Assembly: GCF_014171575.1 (NCBI RefSeq) | Contig: NZ_CP050453.1 | Span: 310,001-374,000 of the forward strand | Direction of reading: 5' to 3' | Source: Microbacterium sp. Se63.02b | GTDB taxonomy: Bacteria; Actinomycetota; Actinomycetes; Actinomycetales; Microbacteriaceae | DNA: 64,000 nt | Part shown: positions 18,373 through 28,140 of the stretch, one piece after another | How positions within the stretch are numbered: position 1 is the stretch's first letter | How the letters are laid out: every line of letters begins with the position of its first letter | Translations under genes and position numbers: made by a program | The notes under the pieces: generated by a model | The model's input: only the letters and a program-made list of their open reading frames with translations | Database searches by the model: none | What the model was told of the DNA's origin: nothing

Positions 18373-19247
18373 CCGAATCGTCCGCTGATGTAGTCCTCCG
18401 TGCGCTGGTCCTGCGGCTGCTCGAAGATGTTCTTGGTGAGGTCGTATTCCACCAGGACTCCTGTGCGGTCTCCGGTGGTCTCGTCGGCCAGGGCGGTGAA
18501 GAATGCCGTGCGGTCGGCGACTCGTGCAGCCTGCTGCATGTTGTGGGTGACGATGATGATTGTGTAGTCCTGGCGCAGCTCGTGCATGAGGTCTTCGATC
18601 CGCGAGGTGGCGATGGGATCGAGGGCCGAGCACGGCTCATCCATCAGGATCACGTCGGGCTGCACCGCGATGGTGCGCGCGATGCATAGGCGCTGCTGCT
18701 GGCCGCCGGAGAGTCCGAACGCGGACTGCTTGAGCTTGTCTTTCACCTCGCCCCAGAGTGCTGAGCGTGTGAGTGCCTCCTCGACGAGGTCGTCCATGTT
18801 GTCGACCTTCATCCCTGTGACGCGAGGGCCGTAGGCGATGTTGTCGTAGATCGACTTCGGGAACGGGTTCGGCTTTTGGAAGACCATCCCGATGCGTCGT
18901 CGGACCTCGATGGGGTCGACGCCCTTCGCGTAGATGTCTTCCTCTTGAAAGATGACGTTTCCTTCGACGCGGGCACCGTCGACGAGGTCGTTCATGCGGT
19001 TCAGGGAGCGCAGGAGCGTGGATTTGCCGCAACCGGAGGGGCCGATGAGCGCGGTGATCTCGTTGCGTCCGAACTCGAGGTTGACGCCTGTGACGGCCCG
19101 GAAGTCCCCGTAGTACACATTGACGTCTTCGCAACGGATGAGTCCGCTGGGGGTTTCGGCAACCCGCCGTGAGTCTGCGGCCTGGAAGTGGGTGTGTGCC
19201 GCCGTCGGCGCCGCTGCGCTCGTCGAGGTGCTCGTGGAGGTGCTCAT
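18369..19247 (-). CDS. pstB: Phosphate ABC importer ATP-binding protein PstB
   Basis: 292-aa ATPase powering high-affinity phosphate uptake. Walker [10 protein letters not shown], signature [13 protein letters not shown], Walker [14 protein letters not shown] and the H-loop [10 protein letters not shown] are all present. PstB landmarks [18 protein letters not shown] and the C-terminal EDYISGRFG are typical. It has an unusual Ser-Thr repeat at the N-terminus ([13 protein letters not shown]). It starts four bases after pstA and overlaps the downstream regulator. Being inside an arsenic cluster, it may be a second, island-borne copy; the chromosomal one is not in view. Confidence 0.95.
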   Translation of the reverse strand: MSTSTSTSTSAAAPTAAHTHFQAADSRRVAETPSGLIRCEDVNVYYGDFRAVTGVNLEFGRNEITALIGPSGCGKSTLLRSLNRMNDLVDGARVEGNVIFQEEDIYAKGVDPIEVRRRIGMVFQKPNPFPKSIYDNIAYGPRVTGMKVDNMDDLVEEALTRSALWGEVKDKLKQSAFGLSGGQQQRLCIARTIAVQPDVILMDEPCSALDPIATSRIEDLMHELRQDYTIIIVTHNMQQAARVADRTAFFTALADETTGDRTGVLVEYDLTKNIFEQPQDQRTEDYISGRFG

Positions 19248-19251
19248 GGGT

Positions 19252-20166
19252 TTACCACCGTTTCTGGAACTTGTTGCGGATGAAGATGGCGAGGGCGTTC
19301 ATCAGGATGAGAACGGCGAGCAGGAGGAGGCTTGTGGCGCCGGCGAGCTCGTGGAATCCCTCCTGCGGGCGCCCGGTCCAGTTGAAAATCTGGATGGGGA
19401 GCGTGGTGTAGCCGCTGAGCAGACCGTTCGGATCGAACGTGATGTAGACGAGTGCACCGAGGACGAGCAGTGGGGCTGCTTCGCCGAGAGCTCGGGACAG
19501 CGCGAGGATCGAGCCTGTCGCGATACCGGGGACCGACGCGGGAAGCACCTGCCTCCACGTCGTCTGCCATTGGGTGGCCCCCAGCGCGAGCGAGCCGTCG
19601 CGGATCTCCCGGGGTACGGCGCGCAGCGCCTCCCTGGTGGCGATGATGATGACCGGGAGGATGAGGAGCGTCAGCGCGAATGCTCCACCGATGACGATGT
19701 TCTTGTTGGTGACTCCGAGCATCGACAGGAAGGCGAGAGCGAGGAGACCGTAGACGATTGAGGGGACAGCGGCAAGGTTCTGGACGTTGAGCTCGACGAA
19801 CCGGTTGAACCAGCGCTTCCGGTCGGCGAACTCCTCGAGGTGCACGGCAGCGGCGATTCCGAGGGGGAGGGTCATCACGGCGGTGGCACCAATTGCCCAG
19901 ACCGATCCGAGGATGGCTGGACGAGCTCCGGCTTCCTCCGGGTCTGCGGAGGGGAAGTTCGTCACCAGGTTCCAGGTGAGCTTGTTCTGCCCGGTGATGA
20001 AGATCGTGATCAGCAGAGTGACGAGCACAGCGAACGCGACGAAGAGCGACAGCCACAGAAGTACGAGGAAGATCAGCGCAGTGGGACGCAGTTCGCCGTT
20101 TCGGCCGGTATTCAGCGGCCGGGTCGCGTTAAGCACACGGGACTCGGGAATGGCGGGCGCGGACAT
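19252..20166 (-). CDS. pstA: Phosphate ABC importer permease PstA
   Basis: 304 aa with six hydrophobic segments and the permease EAA-type loop ([24 protein letters not shown], at about residues 174-197). PstA features such as SIVYGLLAL and [12 protein letters not shown] are present. The start overlaps the pstC stop by one base (TGATG). It forms the channel with PstC. Confidence 0.93.
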   Translation of the reverse strand: MSAPAIPESRVLNATRPLNTGRNGELRPTALIFLVLLWLSLFVAFAVLVTLLITIFITGQNKLTWNLVTNFPSADPEEAGARPAILGSVWAIGATAVMTLPLGIAAAVHLEEFADRKRWFNRFVELNVQNLAAVPSIVYGLLALAFLSMLGVTNKNIVIGGAFALTLLILPVIIIATREALRAVPREIRDGSLALGATQWQTTWRQVLPASVPGIATGSILALSRALGEAAPLLVLGALVYITFDPNGLLSGYTTLPIQIFNWTGRPQEGFHELAGATSLLLLAVLILMNALAIFIRNKFQKRW

Positions 20167-21122
20167 CAGTAGGCCTCCCGGAATCGGCGAACGAAGCGGA
20201 TGCTGATGAAGTTGATGAGCAGCGTGATGAGGAACAACAGCAATCCGACAGCGAAGAGAGTGTTGTACTCGAGGCTTCCGACGCGGGAGTCCCCGAGAGC
20301 GGCGTTCGCGATGAAGCCGGTCATCGTCTGCCCCTGCTGCAGCGGATTGCTCACGAGCTGCGCCTGACTACCCGCAGCGATTGCGACAATCATCGTTTCT
20401 CCGACTGCTCGGGAGATTCCGAGAACGACGGCGGCGACGATGCCAGACAGCGCGGCCGGAAAGACCACGCGGAGAGTGGTCTGCATCCGGTTTGCGCCAA
20501 GAGCGGCACTTCCCTGACGGAGCGCGCTGGGGACAGCAGACATCGCGTCCTCGGCGATGGATGCGATGGTCGGGATGATCATGACTCCCATGACGAGGCC
20601 GGCGGCGAGAACGCTGAACGCCCCGGTGGGGAGCTGCAGCCAATCGCGGAGGACGGTGCCCTGAACGAACTGGAGCGCGAAGAACCCGTAGACCACAGTC
20701 GGGATACCCGCGAGGATCTCCAGCAGGGGCTTAAGTACCTTCCGCACTCGCGGTTTCGCATACTCCGCGAGGAGGATCGCCGCACCGAGGCCGAAAGGAA
20801 CGGCAACGAGGAGCGCGATGACCGTGGTCCACAGGGTGGCGGTGACCAGGGGGAGGACGCCGAAGGAGGCGTCCGCGAATCGTGGGGCCCAGCGTGTCCC
20901 GAAGAGGAACTCGAACGGTGAGACCTCTGCGAAGAAGCTCAGGGACGGGACCAGGAGCGCGATGACGATGCCCACGGTCGTGATGACCGTGATGGCTGCG
21001 GCAAGGCGCAGGCAGAGTTTGATGAGGAACTCACCGGGCCGGCGGCGGCCTGCGAAAGAGGAGGAGGGGGCGGGGGCCCGGCCGGTAGCCGGGCCCCCGG
21101 GCCGCTCAGTGACGGTGGTCAT
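20166..21122 (-). CDS. pstC: Phosphate ABC importer permease PstC
   Basis: 318 aa with a Pro/Gly/Ala-rich cytoplasmic leader and six membrane segments. Family landmarks are FGTRWAPRFADASFGVLPLVTAT truncated here to FGTRWAP...FGVLPL, GIPTVVYGFFAL, and the EAA loop ALRQGSAALGANRMQTTLRVV. It ends at pstA and begins 23 bp after pstS. Confidence 0.93.
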   Translation of the reverse strand: MTTVTERPGGPATGRAPAPSSSFAGRRRPGEFLIKLCLRLAAAITVITTVGIVIALLVPSLSFFAEVSPFEFLFGTRWAPRFADASFGVLPLVTATLWTTVIALLVAVPFGLGAAILLAEYAKPRVRKVLKPLLEILAGIPTVVYGFFALQFVQGTVLRDWLQLPTGAFSVLAAGLVMGVMIIPTIASIAEDAMSAVPSALRQGSAALGANRMQTTLRVVFPAALSGIVAAVVLGISRAVGETMIVAIAAGSQAQLVSNPLQQGQTMTGFIANAALGDSRVGSLEYNTLFAVGLLLFLITLLINFISIRFVRRFREAY

Positions 21123-21145
21123 GGGTGGCGTCCTGAGCGACGGGT

Positions 21146-22123
21146 TCAGCCGAGGGACGCGAGCTCGTCCGAGGCAGTGGTGACCTGCTCCTCGGTGAGC
21201 GGCACGAACAGGGCGCGCTCGGCGATGTCGAGCGAGTTGGCAACGTAGAAGTCGACGAACGCCTTCACCGGCTCCTTGTCGACGTACGAGGCGTTGTTCA
21301 CGTAGATGAACAGGGGGCGCCCGAGCGGAGTGTAGGTGCCGTCCTGGACGGTCTCGGTGCTCGGCATGACGCCGTCGACCGCGACAGCCTTGATGACGCC
21401 CTCGTTCTCTTCGACGTAGCTGAGCCCGAGGAACCCGATGGCACCGACGTCACCTGCGACCCCCTGGATGGTGATGTTGTCGTCTTCCGAAGGGCTGTAG
21501 TCGGTGCGAATCGCGCCCTCCTCACCGTTGATGGCGTCGGTGAAGTAGTCGAACGTTCCCGAGTCGGTGCCTGCACCGAACAGCGTGATCGCCTGGTCGG
21601 GGAAGCTCGAGTCCACCTGGTTCCAGTTCGTGATCTCGCCCTCGGCCTCGGGACCCCAGATCTTGTTCAGCTGCTCGACCGTGAGGTCTTCAGCCCAGTC
21701 GTTCTCGGGATTGACGACGACGGACAGGCCGTCGTTGGCCGCGATGATCTCGGTGTACTCGATGCCGGCGGCCTCGCACTCGGCGGCTTCTTCGTCCTTG
21801 ATGGCGCGGGAGGCGTTGGAGATGTCCGTCTCGCCCGCGCAGAAGGTCTTGAAGCCGCCACCGGTGCCCGAGGTGGCGACGGAGACGTTCACTCCGGACT
21901 CCTCATCGCGGAACAAGTCGGCTGCGGCTTCCGTGAGAGGGGCGACTGTCGACGACCCATCGGTGTTCACCGAACCGGTCAGTCCGCCCGATCCTTCACC
22001 GGAGCCGGCGGATTCGCCTGCGCTCGGCTGCCCACCACAGGCGCTCAGCGCAAGAACGCCGATGACCAATGCTGTGGAGGCGAAGATCTTTGCTGTGGTC
22101 TTTCGCACGATTGCTTCCTTCAT
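21146..22123 (-). CDS. pstS: Phosphate-binding lipoprotein PstS
   Basis: 325-aa extracellular solute-binding lipoprotein. A signal peptide ends in the lipobox LSAC (cysteine at about residue 29), followed by a Gly/Ser-rich linker and GSVNTDGSSTVAPLTEAAADLF, the phosphate-binding loop region. The segments ATSGTGGGFKTFCAGETDISNASR and FGAGTDSGTFDYF (given in part) match PstS ligand loops. It is the first gene of pstSCAB plus regulator. Upstream lie a PHO-box-like direct repeat and two copies of an ArsR-operator-like palindrome. PstS selectivity for phosphate over arsenate could explain why it is in an arsenic cluster. Confidence 0.93.
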   Translation of the reverse strand: MKEAIVRKTTAKIFASTALVIGVLALSACGGQPSAGESAGSGEGSGGLTGSVNTDGSSTVAPLTEAAADLFRDEESGVNVSVATSGTGGGFKTFCAGETDISNASRAIKDEEAAECEAAGIEYTEIIAANDGLSVVVNPENDWAEDLTVEQLNKIWGPEAEGEITNWNQVDSSFPDQAITLFGAGTDSGTFDYFTDAINGEEGAIRTDYSPSEDDNITIQGVAGDVGAIGFLGLSYVEENEGVIKAVAVDGVMPSTETVQDGTYTPLGRPLFIYVNNASYVDKEPVKAFVDFYVANSLDIAERALFVPLTEEQVTTASDELASLG

Positions 22124-22160
22124 CTCAGACTCGTGACAGGCGGCCGATAGACCGCCTCGA

Positions 22161-22220
22161 ATAGATGGTGATCTATTCGACGTATTGATAGAAGGTCATC
22201 TATGTGAACGTGAGGTTAAC
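22161..22220 (-). promoter_or_regulatory. pstS control region: PHO-box-like repeats plus paired palindromes
   Basis: On the minus strand, two adjacent 11-nt repeats GTTAACCTCAC (22220-22210) and GTTCACATAGA (22209-22199) resemble the direct repeats of actinobacterial PHO boxes. Nearer the gene, ATAGATGGTGATCTAT (22161-22176) and ATAGAAGGTCATCTAT (22188-22203) are two palindromic 16-mers matching at 14 positions, 27 bp apart, like sites for a dimeric ArsR-type repressor. The PHO repeat overlaps the distal palindrome, suggesting competition or dual input. Confidence 0.6.
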
Positions 22221-22269
22221 GGACTCGGAAGAACTCCCGCGGGTCGCAGGCAATCGCTCGGTTGACCGC

Positions 22270-23445
22270 CTAGGAGAACCGAGCGAAGGCGAGCGAGATC
22301 GCCGCGAGCCCGACGGCGATGAGGGCCATGGCGGAGTACGAACCGGTGGCTACTGCGAGAAGCGGACCGAGTGCCGGGCCGAACGCCCCGACGAGCGTGA
22401 TCGGAGCAGCGAAGATCCCGTTGATGGCGCCGTAGTTCTGGGTGCCCCAGCGATCCGCGACGGCGGAACCCTGGACAAGTGTCTGAGCGCCTCGCACGGC
22501 ACCCGCAGCGATACCTATGGAGATCAGGAGCCACGGAGGCCCGGGAATCAGGGACAGCAAGGTGAGAGAGATGACGCTGAGGCCGGCGGTCACCGTGAGG
22601 GGAACCCATGGTGGGGCAGTGTGCGGGACGGCGACGTAGAGGAGTCGCCCGATCACCTGACCGGCGCCGAGGAGTCCGAGGGCCCACGCGGCGAGTTCAT
22701 AGCTCATGCCCTTCTCGGTGAAGAGCGGGATGAGCGCGAGGGTCACGCTGAAGAGCGCAGCGGCGAGGGCGAACATGGAAAGCTCGAGCATCCAGAATCG
22801 TCGGGTGCGCACGACCGTGCTCACCGTGTGAACCTCTGCGGCGTCGTCGTGGCGAACGGGTGACCAGGTGCGCTCCAGGCTGAACCAGTGCAGCGGCGCG
22901 GTGGTGAGAAGCAGGAAGCCGGCGAGTATCAGGAACATGGTCCGCCAGTCGGTTATCCCCAGGAGTCCGGCGACAATCGGGGCGAAGATCGTCGATGCGA
23001 GCCCGCCGGCCAAGGTCAAGATCGTCATCGCCCCGCGGCGTCGAGCGCCGTACCGGCGAGCGATGACAGTGAACGCCGCTTGGTAGAGCACTGCCGATTG
23101 TGCGAGTCCCGCGATGACCCACCCCACGGTGAAGACTGCAAGGTTCGGTGCGAGAGCGACGAGCACGACGCCGAGCGGGCCGACGACGCTGCCAACAGTC
23201 ATGATGAGGCGCGGCCCCCGCTCGTCGAGCCACTTTCCGACGAATACGCCGGCGACGGCGGAGGCGACCAGGCCCGACGAGAACGACAGCGTGACCAGGG
23301 CCACCGGCCACCCGGTGTCATCCGCGACCGCGGGAGAGGCGACGATCAGTGCATAGAACAGGATTCCCCAACTGATGACCTGCCCCGCCGACAGCGCGGC
23401 TAGCCGGCCGCCCAGGTGTGGCGGAGGGGCACTCGCTGAGGTCAC
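22270..23445 (-). CDS. MFS transporter
   Basis: 391 aa, twelve predicted membrane segments, major facilitator superfamily. The loop after the second segment reads GKWLDERGPR, the usual G-x-x-x-D-R-x-G-R region. The GTG at 23445 overlaps the arsR stop (GTGTGA), so it is co-transcribed with that repressor; an upstream in-frame ATG lies inside arsR. Its coupling to an arsenical repressor suggests export of an arsenic species, but ArsJ is usually paired with a GAPDH gene that is absent here, so the substrate is unknown. Confidence 0.82.
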   Translation of the reverse strand: MTSASAPPPHLGGRLAALSAGQVISWGILFYALIVASPAVADDTGWPVALVTLSFSSGLVASAVAGVFVGKWLDERGPRLIMTVGSVVGPLGVVLVALAPNLAVFTVGWVIAGLAQSAVLYQAAFTVIARRYGARRRGAMTILTLAGGLASTIFAPIVAGLLGITDWRTMFLILAGFLLLTTAPLHWFSLERTWSPVRHDDAAEVHTVSTVVRTRRFWMLELSMFALAAALFSVTLALIPLFTEKGMSYELAAWALGLLGAGQVIGRLLYVAVPHTAPPWVPLTVTAGLSVISLTLLSLIPGPPWLLISIGIAAGAVRGAQTLVQGSAVADRWGTQNYGAINGIFAAPITLVGAFGPALGPLLAVATGSYSAMALIAVGLAAISLAFARFS

Positions 23446-23783
23446 ACCGCGCGGAGAGAGTCGGCAGCGGCATCCATCGCGTCGCTGTTGAGAGCGAAGT
23501 ACGCCCACTTGCCGCGCTGTTCACGCGTGACGAGGCCGGCGTCGGCGAGGAGCTTCATGTGGTGCGACACCGTGCCCTGCGAAAGCCCCACGGGCTCGGT
23601 CAGATCGCAAATGCACGCCTCACCGCCAGCCCCGGCGGCGATGAGAGACAGCAGCCTCACCCGCGTTGGATCGCCAAGCGCCTTGAACACGCGTGCAACC
23701 CGCTCGGCATCCGCGACGGTCATGGAGGGGGTGATTGGCGGGACGCAGCAGCTGGTCGATTCGATTGTCGTTGGCAAGCTCAC
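23442..23783 (-). CDS. ArsR-family arsenical repressor
   Basis: 113 aa from the GTG at 23783. A vicinal cysteine pair near the N-terminus (SCCVPP, about residues 11-12) and ACICDL before the recognition helix (QGTVSHHMKLLADAGLV) supply thiol ligands for As(III). An in-frame ATG at 23837 would add 18 residues encoded by the operator region, so the shorter form is preferred, though neither start has a strong ribosome-binding site. It is divergent from the flavoprotein gene and coupled to the MFS gene. Confidence 0.8.
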   Translation of the reverse strand: MSLPTTIESTSCCVPPITPSMTVADAERVARVFKALGDPTRVRLLSLIAAGAGGEACICDLTEPVGLSQGTVSHHMKLLADAGLVTREQRGKWAYFALNSDAMDAAADSLRAV

Positions 23784-23796
23784 CGGACTAGTCTGG

Positions 23797-23850
23797 CACG
23801 TATTGACAATCTTCGATAGATAGACGACAGTCTTCATATTGAAGTTTTTC
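23797..23850. promoter_or_regulatory. Divergent arsR/flavoprotein control region
   Basis: Contains a perfect inverted repeat CTTCA-TAT-TGAAG (23832-23844), an ArsR-like operator core, and a TTGACA (23803-23808) readable as a -35 box on the plus strand. It lies between the arsR start and the flavoprotein start at 23867. Confidence 0.55.
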
Positions 23851-23866
23851 GATTTGAGGAGATGTG

Positions 23867-25167
23867 ATGTCTGAGCTTCCTGTCGTCGTCATCGGAGCAG
23901 GGCCGCAGGGCCTCGCCGCAGCGGCGCATTTGGTCGAGCGCGACGAGAATGTCCTCGTCGTCGAGCGCGGGCACGGCCCTGCAGCTGCAGTCTCCGAGTG
24001 GGGACACGTGCGCTTGTTCTCGGCGTGGCCAGAACTTACGGACGCCGCGGCGCGCCGCCTGCTCGAGCCCACGGGGTGGAGCGCACCCGCCTCGGGGTAT
24101 CCGACCGGCGCGCAGTGGGTCAGCGACTACCTGACGCCACTCGCGGATGTCCTGGGCGACCGGATCCGCTACGCGACGACCGTCACCGGAGTCGCCCGCC
24201 AGGGCCGCGACAAAGTCGTCGACGCAGGCCGCCGGAGCCAGCCGTTCGTCGTCCACACCGTCGATGCCGCGGGCAACGAATCCCGCCTCCTCGCCCGCGC
24301 GGTCATCGATGCCAGCGGCACCTGGGGCCTCCCGAATCCCGCTGGGGCGGATGGGTTCCCGGCCCTCGGCGAAGCCGCCGCGTCCGATCTGATTTCGTAC
24401 CGCATCCCTTCCGATGTGTCGGACCTCGCCGGTTCGCACGTCGTAGTGGTCGGTGCGGGGCACTCAGCCACGCATGCCGTGCTGCGTCTGAGTGAGTTGG
24501 CCCGCCGGTCGCCGGGAACGCGCGTGACGTGGCTGCTACGCCGAGGAGCGCCGCCAACGTCTTCGGCGGCGGAATCGGGGACGAGCTGCCGGAGCGTGCC
24601 GCGCTTGGTTCCCGCGCCCGCAAGGTGATCGACGAGGGGGTCGTCGACCTCGTGACAGGCTTCCGCGTCGCCGAGTTCCAGCACGGAGGCGATGGTCTGA
24701 CACTCGTCGCCGAAGATGGGCGCGAGGTGACGAATGTCGGGCGCGTATTCGCACTCACGGGCTTCCGCCCTGACACCGGGATGCTGCGAGAGCTCAGGAT
24801 CGACCTCGATCCCACTCTCGAGGCGGTCGCAGGCATTGCCTCCGAGATTGACCCGAACATCCACTCCTGCGGGTCGGTGTCGGCGACGGGAGCGAGAGAA
24901 CTGGCGCAGCCGGAGCAAGGGTTCTTCATCGTCGGAGTGAAGTCCTACGGGCGAGCCCCAACGTTCCTCGCGTTGACTGGCTTCGAGCAGGTCCGTAGTG
25001 TCGCAGCTCACCTCGCTGGCGACCACGAGGCGGCCGCACGCAACGAACTCTCTCTCCCTGACACTGGTGTGTGCGGTGGATCCGGTGCCTTCGATGACAA
25101 TGTAGGTAGCTGCTGCGCAGCTCCCCAGACCCTGCAGATCGGCGCGCGGCCTGTCACTGTCGGCTGA
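23867..25167 (+). pseudogene. ArsO-like FAD/NAD(P)-dependent oxidoreductase, interrupted by one frameshift
   Basis: Flavoprotein monooxygenase-like enzyme of the kind found in arsenic operons (ArsO group). The FAD motif GAGPQGLAAAAHL lies at residues ~10-22, the second dinucleotide motif VVVGAGHSATHA near residue 197, and the C-terminal part has the ATG-like motif FALTGFRPDTG. The frame breaks near 24,545: RVTWLLRRG is read in one frame, then SAANVFGGGIGDELPERAALG in the frame one base back. Restoring one base gives a continuous 433-aa protein of normal length. Since other genes here show the same single-base loss, a sequencing error is as likely as a true pseudogene. GAGGAG stands five bases before the ATG at 23867. 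Confidence 0.7.
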
Positions 25168-25218
25168 TTGCAACTCATGAGGGGTGGGGCTCCCGAACCG
25201 AGCCCCACCTCTCAGCAC

Positions 25219-25620
25219 TTAGCTGACGAGCCGAGCCGCCAAACCACGCACCTTCGCGTCGATGGCGTCGCGGAGTTCGCGGACGCCGTCGGCCTCCCAG
25301 TTCGAGGGATCCGGAAATGACCACTCGACCAGCTCTCCGCGCACCGCGCCCGGCAGCGGGAGGCCCGGTTTCATCAAGACCACGACATCGGACGCGTTGA
25401 GATCATCCACTGTCACGGCCCGAGGCCTCGCCGCTGACGTGTCGATTCCGAGCTCGTGCAGCGATGCGGCGACGGCCGGGTTGATCGTCTCGGCTGGAGT
25501 GATTCCCGCACTCGTCGCGACAAGTCGCCCATCGCCGATGTGTCCGAGAAGATGAGCGCCCAGTTGGGAGCGCCCCGCATTGTGCTTGCATATGAACAGA
25601 ACCGTCTTGGGGTGGGTCAT
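25219..25620 (-). CDS. arsC: Arsenate reductase, single-cysteine class
   Basis: 133-aa low-molecular-weight phosphatase-fold reductase with catalytic loop FICKHNAGRSQ (C11). It has only this one cysteine and lacks the GCGDACP segment of the other ArsC modules here. That fits the mycothiol/mycoredoxin-dependent class known in Corynebacterium, where arsenate is first conjugated to mycothiol. The ATG at 25620 follows directly on the trxB control region, with which it is divergent. Frame continues open far upstream only as an antisense shadow of trxB. Confidence 0.85.
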   Translation of the reverse strand: MTHPKTVLFICKHNAGRSQLGAHLLGHIGDGRLVATSAGITPAETINPAVAASLHELGIDTSAARPRAVTVDDLNASDVVVLMKPGLPLPGAVRGELVEWSFPDPSNWEADGVRELRDAIDAKVRGLAARLVS

Positions 25621-25722
25621 CTGTGGTCCTCTGATCTCTTGACTGTCTCGAATGCTCCACCTGCATGATCTGTTCGCCAGGTGAAGAGCAAGTGAACTCC
25701 GGCAATAACAGTTGCATTCGGT

Positions 25723-25754
25723 ATCGACAGATGTCAATATAGACACATGTCGAT
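25723..25754. promoter_or_regulatory. Operator overlapping the trxB start codon
   Basis: A 32-bp imperfect palindrome centred at 25,738. ATCGACA (25723-25729) mirrors TGTCGAT (25748-25754); 13 of 16 positions per arm match, including internal ATGTC/GACA elements typical of ArsR-family sites. It covers the trxB ATG (25747) and lies between trxB and the divergent arsC, so binding would block both the operon and possibly its translation start. Confidence 0.65.
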
Positions 25755-26724
25755 TCAAGAGGTTGAGCTGGTCATCATCGGGTCCGGGCCTGCGGGCTAC
25801 ACCGCCGCGGTCTACGCCGCGCGTGCAGGCCTTGCTCCTGTGGTCCTCGCCGGTTCTGTGACGGCGGGCGGCGCGCTGATGACCACGACCGAGGTCGAGA
25901 ACTTCCCCGGTTTCGTCGACGGCGTGCAGGGGCCCGACCTGATGGAGTCGATGCGCGCTCAGGCTGAGCGCTTCGGTGCCCGAATCCTCCTTGACGACGC
26001 CGTCCGCGTCGACCTCGACGGGACCATCAAAACGGTCGAGACCGGAGCAGGGGAGACCTTCCTCGCCCGTGCCGTCATCCTCACAATGGGCTCTGCCTAT
26101 CGCAAACTCGGCTTGCCGGACGAGGATCGACTCACCGGTCACGGCGTCTCCTGGTGCGCCACCTGTGACGGCTTCTTCTTCCGTGAGCAGGAGATCGTCG
26201 TCGTCGGCGGCGGAGACTCCGCGATGGAAGAAGCACTGTTCCTCACCCGCTTCGCGTCGAAGGTCACCGTCGTGCACCGCCGCGACGAGTTCCGGGCCTC
26301 GAAGATCATGGCGCAGCGCGTGCTCGACCATCCCAAGATCGAGGTCGCCTGGAACAGCGAGGTCGCCGGCCTCGTGGGCGCCGAGAAGGTCGAAGCCGTA
26401 ACGCTCCGCGATACCGTCACAGGTGCCGAGCGGACGATCTCGGCCACGGGAGTCTTCGTCGCCATCGGCCATGACCCGCGCTCCGAGATCGTCACCGGCC
26501 TCGTAGACACGGATGCTGACGGCTATGTGCTCGTCGAGCACCCCTCCACCCGCACGAACCTCGCGGGAGTCTTCGCCGCGGGCGACCTGGTCGACCACAC
26601 CTACCGTCAGGCGATCACCGCCGCAGGCACCGGATGCGCCGCAGCACAAGACGCCCAGCACTACCTCGCGGCGCTGGACGAGACCGCATCGGTACCGACC
26701 GAGACCGAGGAGGTCTTCGCATGA
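25747..26724 (+). CDS. trxB: Thioredoxin reductase
   Basis: 325-aa NADPH-dependent flavoprotein. FAD motif [18 protein letters not shown] (about residues 12-29), redox-active CATC in WCATCDGFF (about residues 138-141), NADPH motif [15 protein letters not shown] and the C-terminal FAD-binding [21 protein letters not shown] (shown in part). It leads the operon trxB-trxA-acr3-arsR/arsC-arsC, supplying reducing power to the thioredoxin-linked arsenate reductases. Confidence 0.93.
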   Translation: MSIQEVELVIIGSGPAGYTAAVYAARAGLAPVVLAGSVTAGGALMTTTEVENFPGFVDGVQGPDLMESMRAQAERFGARILLDDAVRVDLDGTIKTVETGAGETFLARAVILTMGSAYRKLGLPDEDRLTGHGVSWCATCDGFFFREQEIVVVGGGDSAMEEALFLTRFASKVTVVHRRDEFRASKIMAQRVLDHPKIEVAWNSEVAGLVGAEKVEAVTLRDTVTGAERTISATGVFVAIGHDPRSEIVTGLVDTDADGYVLVEHPSTRTNLAGVFAAGDLVDHTYRQAITAAGTGCAAAQDAQHYLAALDETASVPTETEEVFA

Positions 26725-27047
26725 GCGCGCCCATCACCGTCACCGATGCCACCTTCCAGGCCGAGGTCATCGACTCCGAGATCCCCGTCGTCGTCGACAT
26801 CTGGGCCACCTGGTGCGGGCCGTGCAAGCAGGTCGCACCCCTCTTGGATCAGCTCGCCGCCGAGTACGACGGCCGTGTGAAGATCGTCAAGCTCGACGCC
26901 GACCAGAACCCTGAGACGGTGACCGCAGTCGGTGTCACGTCCATTCCCACCCTCGGGTTCTACACGGGAGGCGCGCGCGTCGACACACTCATCGGCGCCC
27001 ACCCGAAGCCCATCATCGCCACGAAGATGGAGGCTCTCCTCGCATGA
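26721..27047 (+). CDS. trxA: Thioredoxin
   Basis: 108 aa with the active site [10 protein letters not shown] and the cis-proline loop TSIPTLGFY. The start overlaps the trxB stop and the stop overlaps the acr3 start (both ATGA). It is presumably dedicated to recycling the triple-cysteine ArsC enzymes encoded downstream. Confidence 0.93.
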   Translation: MSAPITVTDATFQAEVIDSEIPVVVDIWATWCGPCKQVAPLLDQLAAEYDGRVKIVKLDADQNPETVTAVGVTSIPTLGFYTGGARVDTLIGAHPKPIIATKMEALLA

Positions 27048-28138
27048 GCACCGCCACCGCACCTACCACCGTCCCGACCACCACGCGCCGTCTGTCGACC
27101 CTCGACCGGTGGTTGCCGCTCTGGATCGGTCTCGCCATGGTCGGCGGCATCGTCATCGGCCGCTTCATCCCCGGCGTCTCCGGTCTCCTGGCCGATCTTG
27201 AGGTCGGTGGAATCTCGATTCCCATCGCCCTCGGCTTGCTGGTGATGATGTACCCGGTTCTCGCTAAGGTCCGTTACGACAAGGTCGCCGCGGTCACCGG
27301 AGACAAGAAGCTGCTCATCTCCTCCCTGGTGCTCAACTGGCTCGTCGGACCGGCGCTCATGTTCGTTCTTGCGTGGGCCCTCCTCCCGGACCTGCCTGAG
27401 TATCGAACCGGGCTCATCATCGTCGGTCTTGCCCGCTGCATCGCCATGGTCGTCATCTGGAATGACCTCGCCTGTGGCGACCGCGAGGCTGCGGCAGTGC
27501 TCGTCGCCATCAATTCGGTGTTCCAGGTCTTCGCCTTCTCGCTGCTCGGCTGGTTCTACCTGACGGTTCTGCCCGGCTGGCTCGGCCTCGACTCCCAAGG
27601 CCTGGAGATCTCGGTCTGGCAGATCGCGCTCAACGTGCTGATCTTCCTCGGCATACCCCTCGTCGCCGGATTCGCCTCCCGCTTCATCGGGGAGCGCACG
27701 AAGGGACGCGACTGGTACGAAGACCGCTACCTCCCGAAGATCGGCCCCTGGGCCCTCTACGGTCTCCTCTTCACCATCGTGCTGTTGTTCGCGCTCCAGG
27801 GCGAACAGGTCACGAGCCGCCCCTGGGACGTCGCTCGGATCGCCCTCCCACTGCTGGCGTACTTCGGGATCATGTGGTTTATCGGCCTCTTCACCGGCAA
27901 GGCACTGGGTCTCGGATACGCACGCTCGTCGACGCTGGCATTCACCGCAGCGGGCAACAACTTCGAGCTCGCCATCGCCGTCGCCATCGGCACATTCGGC
28001 GCGACATCCGGCCAGGCCCTCGCCGGAGTCGTCGGCCCGCTCATCGAAGTCCCTGTTCTCGTCGGACTGGTCTATGTCTCTCTCTGGGCAGCCCGACGCT
28101 GGTTCCACACCGATCCATTCACCGCTGAAAGGATGTAG
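27044..28138 (+). CDS. acr3: Arsenite efflux permease, Acr3 family
   Basis: 364 aa, about ten membrane segments. The family's essential cysteine lies in the motif GLARCIAMVVIWNDLACGD (fourth-segment region), and MMYPVLAKVRYD and FTAAGNNFELAIAVA are family landmarks. It exports As(III) using the membrane potential. It is coupled to trxA (ATGA) and followed after two bases by the ArsR-ArsC fusion. Confidence 0.94.
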   Translation: MSTATAPTTVPTTTRRLSTLDRWLPLWIGLAMVGGIVIGRFIPGVSGLLADLEVGGISIPIALGLLVMMYPVLAKVRYDKVAAVTGDKKLLISSLVLNWLVGPALMFVLAWALLPDLPEYRTGLIIVGLARCIAMVVIWNDLACGDREAAAVLVAINSVFQVFAFSLLGWFYLTVLPGWLGLDSQGLEISVWQIALNVLIFLGIPLVAGFASRFIGERTKGRDWYEDRYLPKIGPWALYGLLFTIVLLFALQGEQVTSRPWDVARIALPLLAYFGIMWFIGLFTGKALGLGYARSSTLAFTAAGNNFELAIAVAIGTFGATSGQALAGVVGPLIEVPVLVGLVYVSLWAARRWFHTDPFTAERM

Positions 28139-28140
28139 AC

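Noticed and set aside
18369..22123. pst operon as ordinary backbone phosphate uptake
   Set aside because: It is enclosed on both sides by arsenic genes and carries its own unusual regulator, so it was treated as island cargo.
25621..26661. Minus-strand upstream extension of arsC across trxB
   Set aside because: The ATG at 25620 gives the normal ArsC length, and the extension is antisense to trxB.
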